Source: Undaria pinnatifida (lineage: Eukaryota; Sar; Phaeophyceae; Laminariales; Alariaceae). From it: DNA of 64,000 bases. The first letter of the stretch is position 1. Every line of letters starts with the position of its first letter. The notes under the pieces are model-generated. The model searched no databases, was not told the DNA's origin, and worked only from the letters and a program-made list of their open reading frames with translations. The stretch lies in the NCBI GenBank assembly GCA_012845835.1, contig JABAKD010000013.1, positions 13,446,348-13,510,347 of the forward strand, written 5' to 3'. Positions 33,601-42,700 of the stretch are shown piece after piece. The translations under genes and the position numbers were made by a program.

Positions 33601-36600
33601 GACGATGGCGTCTTCCAGCGCTGAGATGATGTAGCCGCACACAGCAGCTGAGAGCACACACGAGCGCACCGTCTATTCACGAACACAACTAACACATCTC
33701 CTCCTCCTAGCGATGCCGAGAGCGTCACGAGCCTCGCTTGTGAACCACGGACTCGGACAATATCACCTCCCGTATTAATGAGTGAATACACCACCCCTTT
33801 AGTCCTGCTATATCCATCCCGACTCACCATAGCACATAGCCTTACTACATGCAGAGCCTTGTCTCGCCACGGTTTTGCGACCTAGTAGAATCTCCCCTAT
33901 CCAACCAACCAAGCATCAGGGTTTCTTTCTTTTGTTTTCCCCTCGGTTTTCAATATAGCCCTGCTACACACAGAGTCTTTCCAAGGCGCTGCGAACTAGT
34001 AGAGTCTTACCAAATCCACCAACCAAGCAAGCGTGAAGCAACTAATCTGTCTGTCTTTCTTTCTTTCCTTTTCATTTTTTTCTGTTCCAGGTGAAGAAGA
34101 TCGCCGATCAGCTGGAGGAGTCGGAGCGAAACTCTACGACAGAAACGTGGGGGTTGTTTCTCGCTAGAAAAGAGGCCGCTTTCCGTGGGCAGCAGCAGGT
34201 GACAAACGCCCCCCCCCCCCCCCCCCCCGGCCGATATTTTTATAGTTTGAGTTGGCGTCGGTTGGCAACGACACTGTAGAGCATGCCGCTCACTACATGA
34301 ACTACTGTAGACCGTATGTTTTTGGCGGTCGATCACAGCTGGCGGTCGAGTTAGATCATTTGTGCGGGGTGGAGAACGTTTTTTACTCCGCACAAGGGGG
34401 ATGATCGTATCACGTACAGTAGTGTTTACGGTAAGGCACCCACGAGGCAGTCCAGAGTACTCCCATTGCTGTCTCCAGAGTACTCCCATTGCTGTATCTG
34501 GAAGTGGCTATACCGGAAATTAAACAACTCATTGAAGCTGTCATCAATAATATGCAAGTCCACCTCACAATCGGTTCTTAGTAGGATGCAGCTCACCCTT
34601 CATGCCACTCGCCGAACACCTCGCGGAACTTCGCGCTTGATGCAAGCAATGTCTGCCTGGTCGGTGATAACCCGACATGCTCCGTCCCGGCATTGTTGGT
34701 ATAGGGATGCGAGGGTCTAATAGCTATGGTCATACCACTACAGCCATGCATAAATATCGAGTCCACCCCTCCTCCCGGCGCCCAAACAGATCAGGCCGTT
34801 CGACGCTGTAATCCACAAGCAAGAAAGTGCGCACGAGGTGCCGACGTCCGCCTCACAAGCGGTGCTTAATACGAAGGACGCAGCAGCACAGACATAGCAA
34901 TTTACTAATTTCGGGCCATCAAGAAAGCTACGTGAACGATACCTTTCACAAGCAAACTTGCCACAAGCTATACGGTTCCATCGAGAACTATCACAGAGCT
35001 AGCTTCAGTGCGGCGGTGTGCCAAAACGGAGCACATCTTCTGCCGGTTCCAGGAAGAAAGTTAATCGTCTGCACGTTTTTGGGGACAAAATACTTGGAGT
35101 TATTCTGTGATGCTTTTCAGTAGTTGTAGGAATCAGATCGGCAGCTACAAGCAAGCGCTGTATCTAAATTTCGTTCGCCCGTGGGTCTGTCATACTTTTC
35201 AATTTTTCGGGGAGGGGGCGTCTTGCCATACAGTATGGAATGCGGCATCACAATTTTTAGAGAATCGAATAGCACGTGCCTGCGACGTGAACACTGCCAA
35301 GCAGATTTAAGCGTATTGATGTTTGGTTCACACGATCAGCGATATATGCTGTTCCTTCCGATGCTGTCGTGTGAAATTTGAGGCGTATATCTCCAATGAT
35401 CTACAGCCTGTGCTACCGTACTGATCTTCAAGTCAGGGCCCTCAGAAAAACAGGCTCACCCGTACCGTATCTTGCGCCTTCTTCTTGTATAATAGCAGGT
35501 AGATATTCAACCGAAGATGTTGTAGCGTAGCACCTACAATAACTGACGGTTGCGTTTTGGCGTCGTGCTACAACCGGCCATGAGTGCGGTAGGGGGTAAG
35601 GGGTGGATCCTCTTTTTCACTGCTGTGGCTTTTGAGCCACTCGCCCCGAATGACTCTGTGCCTCAGGGGAGATAAGATTTTAGGCAATTCGTTTGTCGCG
35701 GCGTACGAATAGCTAACCATTTTCATGGCGGTTTCATAATAGCAAACAAAAACAGCACGAAAGCGTTAAGACCGCAAAATAACAAGGGGATCACTCGCGC
35801 GAGTGATCCCGAGCCACTGTACAAAGAGGCCCCACCAAGGACCACCCTACCGTAGCTACGCTCAACCGAATATGTGTTGACGTAGGGCCTATCAGATGTG
35901 ATAAACTAGCTGCCGCTTGCTTTTGTTTCGTTCTAAGATGCTGTAGCGCAATATACCCACCCATGATGGAGCACTTAGTTTTGTCTCGTTCTTTAATCCA
36001 GTACCTGGGATGTTTCAACGCAAGATGCTCAACAAGTAAGTGCTGTCTGCTTCGTTCGGTCTCGTTCTTCCGCAGTCGGAGCTGCAGGCATTGCTGAAGC
36101 GAATCGACGCGCGACGCAAGGAGCACATCAAGCAGAGAAATCTCGACAGCAAGCGCTTGCTACAGCGCAACCGCAACGTGCAGACCGTTCTAGAGTCCAA
36201 GCAGAACGTCGAGGGGCTCAAGCTCACCGACGAGATAAAGAAGGTGTGCATGTTTTCTGTCGAGTGAGGTCTGTGTGGTCTGCGCGATCTAGATAATATT
36301 TTCCTGGTGGGATGTTCATAATCTGTCTTACACACAGGGTTTGCCTTGATATGATCTCTATGATCTGCGTGATCTGCTAAAGTTTGCCAGGCGAGATCTG
36401 TATCGTCTCACGGATACCACACGCTCAACAGCAGATAGTCAGCACAGTTGGTGGCCCCTTTTAGGGGACCAGGCAATAAGGAAAACCATTTTACAAGGGA
36501 CGTGAATTTTTCGCAATCTGTTGCCACAGTTTAAGGGACCTCGTCCCTTGCAGTAGACGCGGCACTCAACAAGGGGCCACGGATCTCTTGAAAAGGGGCC

Positions 36601-37603
36601 ACTGCCCGGTCTCCTGCTTGGCTAACGCGATTGAGATTCCTAAAAAATGGGTCAAGCGCTCCCCAAGTGCCAACGAAATGGTTGGGTCCACCCTAAGGAC
36701 TAGGTCCCTCAAGAAGTGCCATTACGTCTCAAAGGACACCGGTATATAACGGATCCTGCCGCCCCAACGCACTGTTGTCCCATAAAAGGGGTAATCTACT
36801 CTGTAGGCAGATGGGTGGGGATGTTCGGGTTCCTCGTTCTTGGGGTGCAAATATGTCGACACACATCGAAGCAGCGTGCCGCGTCCTCTCAAGTGTTTTA
36901 AGTGTGTGATGAAAAGCCCCCCGCAGTTAGATACGATATAGGCCAGTCTCGTGACGTATGTCCCAAGCATCGTTCGAAGTCTGCAGTAGGTGGTGTGATC
37001 TAAATGTATCACGTTGTGCAAAAATGGTTGCGTGTGGGTCAATCGCGATGTCGCTTAGAACGTAGTCTACTTACTACTTTTGGAATACGGTCCGCCCATG
37101 ATAACTAGAGCCCGTGAAATCCGTCATGCTAAACAAACGGCGACTCGATTCCCCCTTCACGCCAAAAATGTCGTCGCTGCCCCAAGTAGTCCCTGCCGCG
37201 AAATTCGCTGTCGGAGCTCATAGATAGCTGAAAAATGAAAAATCTTGTTCGCTCGTGGAGAAGGCCAGTGAAAAACGTAACCCAGCCGCCTTTTCCCGCA
37301 CCGCCTCCTTACGTCTTCCATTTTCTGATACACGACTGGCTGCCCCAGAGCGTGATGGGCACATTACAGGGAATGATGACTTCCACACCTCCGGATCCTT
37401 CCCATAAAATCCCACCGGAGGCAAGGGGCAAAGTACGCAGGAAAAAAAAATCTTCGGGCGCGGGGGCTGTAACTCGGACATCATCCGCAGGCGGGGGTGG
37501 GGAGGACATGGTGGCGGGGGACGGGGAAGGGGGGGGAGGCAAGGACCGCACTTTCGTGACTAGTAGGGAGTTCCCCGAGGAACAAAAATCAAGCGTCGGC
37601 TAA
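21325..37603 (+). CDS. Gene B: EF-hand protein with long basic coiled-coil region (8 exons, 459 aa)
   Basis: Exons 21325-21616, 23994-24127, 25337-25510, 28410-28589, 30147-30215, 34091-34198, 36076-36243 and 37349-37603 total 1380 nt and stay in frame to a TAA. Residues 1-60 are Ser/Gly-rich. An EF-hand follows (FKLYDAEETGTIGIKELEGI; loop D-x-E-x-T-G-x-I-x-x-x-E is canonical), then a degenerate one (TDGRVSFDEFLGLLEQ). The rest is charged helix: LEAGRAQRQLDVLRRQE, FNGAWSKYLQEYDRMAQMYV, PPKWSK, ELLEWRRRQHILARQKNYAE, LKRIDARRKEHIKQRNLDSK. It ends with MMTSTPPDPSHKIPPEAR and a low-complexity tail. The helical block looks strongly conserved, like proteins I recall from flagellated protists and animals, but I cannot name the family with certainty. 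A Ca2+-dependent cytoskeletal role is inferred. Confidence 0.88.
21985..22028 (+). pseudogene. Copy of the 3' end of gene B exon 1
   Basis: GAGGGCATCCTGCAGAAAGT is identical to exon 1 (21583 onward). Then aggcctacagcagtatgttccag|gtgg resembles the exon end and donor ggctataatccag|gtgag. Offset is 403 bp, inside intron 1. It still reads EGILQKVG and still has a GT donor. Confidence 0.75.
22735..23180 (+). mobile_element. S2 element: tRNA-like core between short direct repeats
   Basis: The repeat agtttgggcaagcaatcggttaacc...cggactaatacccc occurs at both ends (about 22744 and 23114). Between them are TGGCGTCGTCGGCAGGACC and the B-box GTGGGCTCGAATCCCAC. Same structure as 16238-16612, in the opposite orientation. 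Confidence 0.65.
23994..24127 (+). CDS. Gene B exon 2: second, degenerate EF-hand
   Basis: Acceptor TGTGTGCAG|, donor CCAAAG|GTGCAG, phase 0. It encodes DDVVRVLDTAAELKAG and TDGRVSFDEFLGLLEQ. The loop lacks the first Asp, so Ca2+ binding is doubtful. A decayed copy of its 3' part follows about 343 bp downstream. Confidence 0.83.
24128..25336. other. Gene B intron 2
   Basis: Contains the exon-2 echo and otherwise no recognised element. The 3' end is C-rich ahead of the acceptor CCCCTCCAG|. Confidence 0.6.
24408..24500 (+). pseudogene. Decayed copy of the 3' part of gene B exon 2
   Basis: ctactggagcaggcg..accag..cagggcccct...cgaccggacccgaag|gttctgc matches exon 2 ctattggagcaggcg..tccagccgggccgct..ggaccggacccaaag|gtgcag. 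It includes the position of the donor, where GT is kept. Confidence 0.7.
25337..25510 (+). CDS. Gene B exon 3
   Basis: 58 codons, phase 0 at both ends; acceptor CCCCTCCAG|, donor GTTCAG|GTGCGT. It encodes VMEFLRILEEYRVKCEEGG, DYLEAGRAQRQLDVLRRQE and an Arg/Gln-rich helix. Confidence 0.88.
26535..26835 (-). mobile_element. SINE family S1 (tRNA-derived)
   Basis: On the minus strand the 5' end is tRNA-like: GGCGCCCCCGGTGGTCTAGTG (A-box TGGTCTAGTGG), then B-box AGTTCGAGGCCC. The body has cttttcttgtgcaaaaaatgac..gagagcgcgagagcgtgag, then gcgtgacaaaaatgaaggcac, accggggggagag and gacacttgtgaccacggcg. The same body recurs at 44477-44800 and 63418-63675. Confidence 0.75.
27601..27985 (+). pseudogene. 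Decayed copy of the 5' part of gene B exon 4, split by a MITE
   Basis: cccagcgcaggtagtccacagcatgcggtt (27601) matches the exon-4 acceptor region cccagcacaggtggcccataacatgcagtt. After the MITE, aacggcgcgtgaggcaaac..gaggagtagactacgaccgcctggcgca matches exon 4 aacggcgcgtggagcaagt..caggagtacgaccgcatggcgca. A fainter third copy starts at 27061 (cccagtacgggtggtcgacaacacgcagt). Confidence 0.7.
27631..27896. mobile_element. MITE family C copy (well preserved), inserted in an exon-4 echo
   Basis: Left end GATGCATGCTACAATAGAGG and right end CCTCTATCTTAGCCCGGGTC are inverted. The interior tttttggcgaaagtgtttcgtgaatgacggggctcc is the family hallmark. Flanking sequence on both sides matches successive parts of gene B exon 4. 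Confidence 0.75.
28410..28589 (+). CDS. Gene B exon 4
   Basis: 60 codons, acceptor CAGCACAG|, donor TCAAAG|GTGATA, phase 0. It encodes FNGAWSKYLQEYDRMAQMYV, QQMTERHAIGLMEHQRKLQQ and KPPKWSK, the most conserved-looking part of the protein. Confidence 0.9.
28590..30146. other. Gene B intron 4
   Basis: Contains an (AT)n run (28757-28779), a family C MITE (29026-29284) and gatctagatcgtgatct-type motifs. No exon recognised. Confidence 0.6.
29026..29284. mobile_element. MITE family C copy (best termini)
   Basis: Left end GATGCATGCTACGATAGAGG and right end CCTCTATCGTAGCATGCGTC are nearly perfect inverted repeats of about 20 bp. Length about 259 bp, no ORF. Confidence 0.8.
30147..30215 (+). CDS. 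Gene B exon 5 (GC donor)
   Basis: 23 codons, acceptor CGCTTGCAG|. It encodes ELLEWRRRQHILARQKNYAE AQK. The only end that keeps the frame open into exon 6 is AAAAG|GCGAGC, a GC-AG intron. Using the next GT (AGA|GTACTG) shifts exon 6 to a frame with a stop. Confidence 0.78.
30216..34090. other. Gene B intron 5
   Basis: 3.9 kb. It holds a (TTGG/TTTG)n run (30465-30590), a C run at about 31637-31652 followed by an S2-like fragment, a short (CCTTG)n at 32055-32080, and two overlapping minus-strand ORFs (33361-33830) without splice context. No exon recognised. Confidence 0.55.
30465..30590. repeat. (TTGG)n-type microsatellite
   Basis: Alternating GGTT and GTTT units over about 120 bp. Confidence 0.85.
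34091..34198 (+). CDS. Gene B exon 6
   Basis: 36 codons. Acceptor TCTGTTCCAG| has a long pyrimidine tract; donor AGCAG|GTGACA. It encodes VKKIADQLEESERNS and WGLFLARKEAAFRGQQQ. A C run of about 18 follows at 34209. Confidence 0.88.
34199..36075. other. Gene B intron 6
   Basis: Contains a diverged inverted copy of the poly-G repeat from 18.4 kb (34570-34760) and a family B MITE (35584-35855). Confidence 0.55.
35584..35855. mobile_element. MITE family B copy
   Basis: Right end CCCTACCGTAGC, left end GCGGTAGGGGG, inverted. The interior carries the 20-bp palindrome GATCACTCGCGCGAGTGATC and gagccact, as in 41183-41480 and 44111-44388. Confidence 0.65.
36076..36243 (+). CDS. Gene B exon 7
   Basis: 56 codons, acceptor TTCTTCCGCAG|, donor AAGAAG|GTGTGC. 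It encodes SELQALLKRIDARRKEHIKQ, RNLDSKRLLQRNRNVQTVLE and LKLTDEIKK, a highly basic helix. Confidence 0.9.
36244..37348. other. Gene B intron 7
   Basis: Contains repeated agggg(c)cac-type motifs at 36440-36620 and otherwise nothing recognised. It ends in a C/T-rich tract (37280-37340) before the acceptor. Confidence 0.55.
37349..37603 (+). CDS. Gene B exon 8 (last)
   Basis: 85 codons including TAA; acceptor TGCCCCAG|. It encodes SVMGTLQGMMTSTPPDPSHK, IPPEARGKVRRKKKSSG and a Gly/Glu-rich tail. The last roughly 40 nt are tandemly repeated 61 bp further on (37632-37670). Confidence 0.82.
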   Translation, partial: SVMGTLQGMMTSTPPDPSHKIPPEARGKVRRKKKSSGAGAVTRTSSAGGGGEDMVAGDGEGGGGKDRTFVTSREFPEEQKSSVG

Positions 37604-39632
37604 TACGCCGTGTCTAGGAAGTTGTTTTAGATTCCCCGAGGAGGATACACCAAACGTCGGCTAACCGGCCGCACCTTGGAAATCATTGTAAAATGAGTTT
37701 TGAACGGAGCTCGGTTTCATCCCTGGATTTGTTTTATACATTTTCAACGGAAGTCGGTTTGTTCAGGGAAACTCTTAAAGGGCATTCTCTCAACCGACGC
37801 CGAATTTGTTCAGGGGTTAGTTGCTTGGCTGCTTGAGGTTTTAGGTGGTGCTACTTGAATATTTTGGCGCTGCACCCCCTTGTCGGTGCGTACTTGGGGG
37901 CGGACGTATGGAGCTATTTTGGGGGTTATGCCCTGAGGGGAGCCGTTTTGTTACTATTTGACCTGAGACAACGGTGAAATAATTATTGATTATTATCTTT
38001 AAGGGAAACGTTACATGACAAGCGGGCGTGAAACGGGCATTGTGAGACCCCTTCACAACGACGTTCCATGCCATCTAGGTTTGGCCTTCTGCTGGGTATT
38101 ACCAGGTTTCAGGAATGTCCGATGATGTTGATGACGACGACGACAATGATGCTCCCACATTCGCTTATTTTCCTGAAATCTAGCACGTGGATACAAAAAA
38201 GGTTGAGAAAACCCCCCAACGGAAGAAAAAGCAACACGCAAAATACCAAACGGTGCTTACTGTTCCGTTCAGAGAGTAATGCGTCCAAAGAGCACATCTA
38301 GATGGCGCCGGGTAGATATTGCTCCTTAGTACATCGCGCCGACCGCGGAAAGCTGCTTGCTACTAAACAAGGCCACACTGCGTCCATTTGCCGGGTGGGG
38401 TATGAACGACACCATTCTTGAGCACGTGTTTGTCGGATGGGATCTGTATGATACGGCTCTTGCACAGCATATCAAATAACAAATAACGAATATCATTTAT
38501 TACCAATAGCAGGTGATCTAGATCGTGATCTACCTGTCCGAGTTGGGAACAAGTTGGAAAATTCGCGTATACGAAGTCGTTAGGTTAGTTTTCGTGCTTG
38601 CTTCTGCGCAAGGTAAACGCCAGCAATAGGTTCACACGTGCGTTTAGGAGGCAACATGGACAGTCTACAAACGGTTGTGTACTGCAATTATTGTGTACCC
38701 CCTGACGTAAAAACACTAAAAACCAAAATAAGTTTGACAGGAACCGACTACTCGTAGCATAAAGTAGAGAGCAAAACCGCGTAGCCGTTTGCGCTGAGCG
38801 ACATTCTTGTCGTCAAACGTGGACCTCGATCCAGCAGCCTATGTCAAGCTGACACGCATAAAGCATATTTACTCGATACCCGCATCTTAACCAAGCTGCG
38901 CTGAGTAATGACGCCTGAGTCGAAATCGTATTCTGGTTTCGTTATTAACAGCACAGCAAACTTAGAAGCTAATAATATGATCGCGTTGAGCGCTCAATTC
39001 CGCCGTTGCGACGTTGTTTACGCCAGTGTGGTACTCACCCGCCGTGCCACCCCCTCTTTACATTTCCCACACACTTCATTGGATTGGTGTGCCAGCTAGA
39101 TACGTCCAGCGTGTGAGGACCTATTTAGTTAGAACCACCGCAGTGGGTACCCCCAACCCATTTTCGGCCCACAAGCAAGCGGTGGTTGGGTGTTCCCGTT
39201 TATTTTTTGGGTTTTTTTTTGAAGTGGCATTGGCCATTTCTAGACATGTGTTTGGAACGTGTTCCGCCATGTCAGTTTAGGTGACCGGAAGGGTCAAGTG
39301 GCAAAAACACAAGCAAGCCTGGGAGTGGGCGACTGAAAAAAAGCGCATAGCAACGTAACGAAAAACACACTTGTTTGCGACCATCGCGCGCCAAGCCCAT
39401 AGTCAAGGATATAACCGGCTCGAGGGCCATTGTTCCACTGTGTGTCTTACGTGTGAAGCTTGCCTTCTTACAGCTGTCGCCGAGCTGTGTTACGAACTGT
39501 AGCCCCAACTAAAATAACAGGGAATGGTTGATCTCGATTGACTCAAAAAAATTAACAGTGCTTGGCTCGATTGGCTCAACCAAAATAACAAATGGCTGAC
39601 TTCGATTGGCTCGAGAGTTCGAACGGCAAGCT
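37604..39632. other. Intergenic region between convergent genes B and C
   Basis: After the exon-8 echo nothing coding was recognised. Short repeats (gaagtcggtttgttcaggg; tgatctagatcgtgatct) occur. Polyadenylation sites of B and C should lie here. Confidence 0.5.
37632..37670 (+). pseudogene. Copy of the 3' end of gene B exon 8
   Basis: ttccccgaggaggatacaccaaacgtcggctaaccggcc matches exon 8 ttccccgaggaacaaaaatcaagcgtcggctaatacgcc at an offset of 61 bp, stop codon included. Confidence 0.75.
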
Positions 39633-39711
39633 TCAATCCGTCGTGCTGCGAAGCGTCCTCAGCGTGGTCTGCGCCTCGCGGATGCGCTGGCGGATCTTCG
39701 CCGTACCCGGG
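39633..39711 (-). CDS. Gene C last exon
   Basis: Encodes PGTAKIRQRIREAQTTLRTL and ends at TGA (39635-39633). The acceptor CCCCCGAAG| fits phase 2 of the preceding exon. Confidence 0.4.
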
Positions 39712-42700
39712 CTTCGGGGGCCCAATGCCGTCGAATTTTTGCCGGTGGTGGTAACGCCAGGCCTATGCGAGAAACGTCGAGGCGAGGAAGAGGCGCGTAT
39801 GAGGGGTCTGTGCTTGGATGAACCCTCCGGTATGGCAATGGGAATACAACTCTATGTAACTTGGGCCCTTCGGTATGGCCACGATAGTTTGTTGAAATCA
39901 TGCACCGCAACACGGCCGACCACCGGGGTAGTACTGAATGCGCTGCAAACGCTTTTTCTTTGCCCCGTATCGTCTGACTGCCGCACGTCCAACCAAGGTA
40001 AGCAAACCCCTCCGCAGCGTGCCCATTGCAGGTAAACAAACTTCGGTGGGGCGTACCTTGAGGTTTGGATGATCGCGGTACGAGGAGGGCATACGAGATA
40101 TCCAGAAAGAGAGTTATTCCTGTCCTGCCACACTTTGACCAATACGTCTATTACACAACAAAAAACGTCGCCTACTCTGATGGCAAGCTTTGTGCCGGAA
40201 TACTTGACAGTGATATAATTTCTCGTCAAGTCCACCCCGTGCACCAAGTATACGTCTGACACGACACCTTTCTCCCTGCAGGTAACCTCTTCTTCTGGAT
40301 TTAACTCCTCCGATCAGATATGCACCCCCCCCTTCCCCTCGGCGAACGGCTTCCATGCGCCGAATTGAATTACGGCCGGGCATGGCACCCTGTGGCCCCT
40401 CCCAATTTATTCCGTTCCCCTCGCCCTTGATGCCGTGCTTGGCAATTCTTGACCCTCGAACGCGAGAGCAGTGCGACCCTTCCTCTGCCCTTTCTCTGCC
40501 CCCTGCGCGTGACGGTTCAGTCTGCCACGTGCCCTCATCGCAGCTCTCATCTGCGGCACCCATACCTCCACCTATTTTATGATCACCGTGCTGTCCCGCA
40601 CCTGCAGCAGCAGCAGAGTAACCACCACCACCACCACCGTCACTAACTCTCCCTCCGGTCCGTCCGTCCGCATAGCCTCCCCTCAAAGGACTTCCACTCC
40701 TCGGCCCCGCGTCGCCACTTCCCTTGCGTTCATCAACGCTACCCCAGGTAACACCACGTTGTCTCGGATGCCTAGAGGCGCCACCAAATATCGGGTGGGA
40801 GATCGAAGATAAATAAGTTTCAGCCGGGTTTCCATCGCCTCCTGATGCGGCGTGTTCTACAGTCCCAAGGCCCATCCCCTCGCTCCCGAAAGTGCGCGTT
40901 TGTTGCTGCTCCGTCCCAATGTCCTGAGATGCCTGCACGGCGCTGGAGTCGCGCAAAGACCTCTCGTCCCCGGCGGAATACATACCCTGATAAGGCGAGG
41001 TCAACAAAAAGAATTTCCAAGGTCAAAAATGCAAGTTGGAGGCGCATGCTACGTTACGGTTACACCTAAACTTTGTGGGGCTCCGTACCTGAGGAGTTAT
41101 ATACCCCATCCAAAACAAGTACTTTGAAAAAAAGCAAATCGATAGTGCAAACCCAACGAAAAGCGCCCTGACTTATGTAGATCAAGGCTACGGTATTAGT
41201 AGGGGGGATGTTACGACGGTGTTATGATGATGTTACGATGATGTTATGATGACGGTATGATATACCCCGTTTTTCACTACCGGGTCTAAGGCAGTCGCAC
41301 GAGTGGCTCTGTACCCCACTGACAAAAAACACGTTGAGCTATTCTGTTGGTGCATCGTACCTAACCATCCGCGCGAAAGCCTATGACCGCAAGAAACAGG
41401 GGTGCCACTCGCGAGCTTGACCCCGAGCCACTGCAAAAAATGGCCCCCAAAAAACAGCATAACTCCCTACCGTAGCCTTGGTCTGTATACCTATATACAT
41501 AACAAACTATACCGTAAAACTACAAAGATATGACAAGGACACTGGGTAGCTTGTTAGTCTAGTCTAATTGATCCAGTAATAGTTCAAGAGCCCCGTCAGT
41601 CAGAAAAGCATTGGTCCAAAACTGCCACCCCTATCGTCTCCGGCGTCTGGAATAAATCCTTCGGTGGGTGTGAGCCGTGGTGATTCGAGGTCGGGGATAC
41701 GGAAACAGCGAGCGTCTCGGACGTGCGGTTGGGCAGAACCAATCCATCTTTTAACGTCAACAAAATTCGTGAACAACGGGGAGGTCCCTTCTTAGTGGTG
41801 CTAGCTTTCGATTCGAGGTCGGGGCTACGGAAACAGCAGGCGTCTCGGACGTGCGGATGGGAAAAACCGATCGATGTTTAACGTCAAGATAATTCGTGTA
41901 CAGCGGGGAGGTCCCTTCTTAGTGGCGCTAGCTTTTGTCAAAGCACACAGTTATTTAGCAACGACGGAATACACTAGTCCAGCCTATCGTAAACCCCCGG
42001 TTGTAATTTATGACAATACACTGTTCCGTAACAGCGGCGGAATGCGCTGGCCCAGCCTTACTATAGCTCCCGGTCTTCGCACCGTGACGCATTTGTTATC
42101 AAGCGCTTTTCTTCTCCGCATATAGAAAACGCTTTAACTGTTTTCTTCCTCTCTTCATGTTTAATTCAGTAAAAATATGAGCTGTCACAGATCTTCGTTT
42201 ACCCTCTCTACTCGATTATGTATGCGGAGAATCCAGGGTTGTTGCCATTACACAATACCGAGAAATATATGCAGGGATGCTACAGTTTTACGTTACGACT
42301 AGTTGATATTGTGTGGGTGGCATCTATCCGTCCGCGAGTCAGTCGGAGGAACGGCGCTATCCGGCACGCTTACGTTTTCCGACGCCGAGTCTCCCCACCG
42401 GACGTCCGCCGTGCAGTGCCTGGCCCTAACAAGCGCGAGCAACAGCACTTCAGCAGCTTCATTGGCTAGGCTTTCCAGGGAGGCCTAGGTTGCACGCGAG
42501 AACGAAAAAAGGGGCTCCTAGGTTTAACGCCGTCATTTCTGTTGGCCAAAGCCCTGCCATGCGTACATCCGCCACACGTCAAGTGCGAGCAACCGTCACA
42601 CACCAAGAAATGTGGACGACACCAAAGGGGTGACCGTTCTTGCGGTGCTCGTGGCCTGCACTTGCCTATGTCAGCGAATAGCCATTGCGAACACTAGAAC

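Noticed and set aside
33361-33830. Two overlapping minus-strand ORFs in gene B intron 5
   Set aside because: No domains, no start context or splice sites; probably chance.
40114-41007. Single 297-codon minus-strand ORF
   Set aside because: Only its first part fits gene C by phase; the rest is GC-rich open frame without protein-like character, and a different frame is better in 40057-40267.
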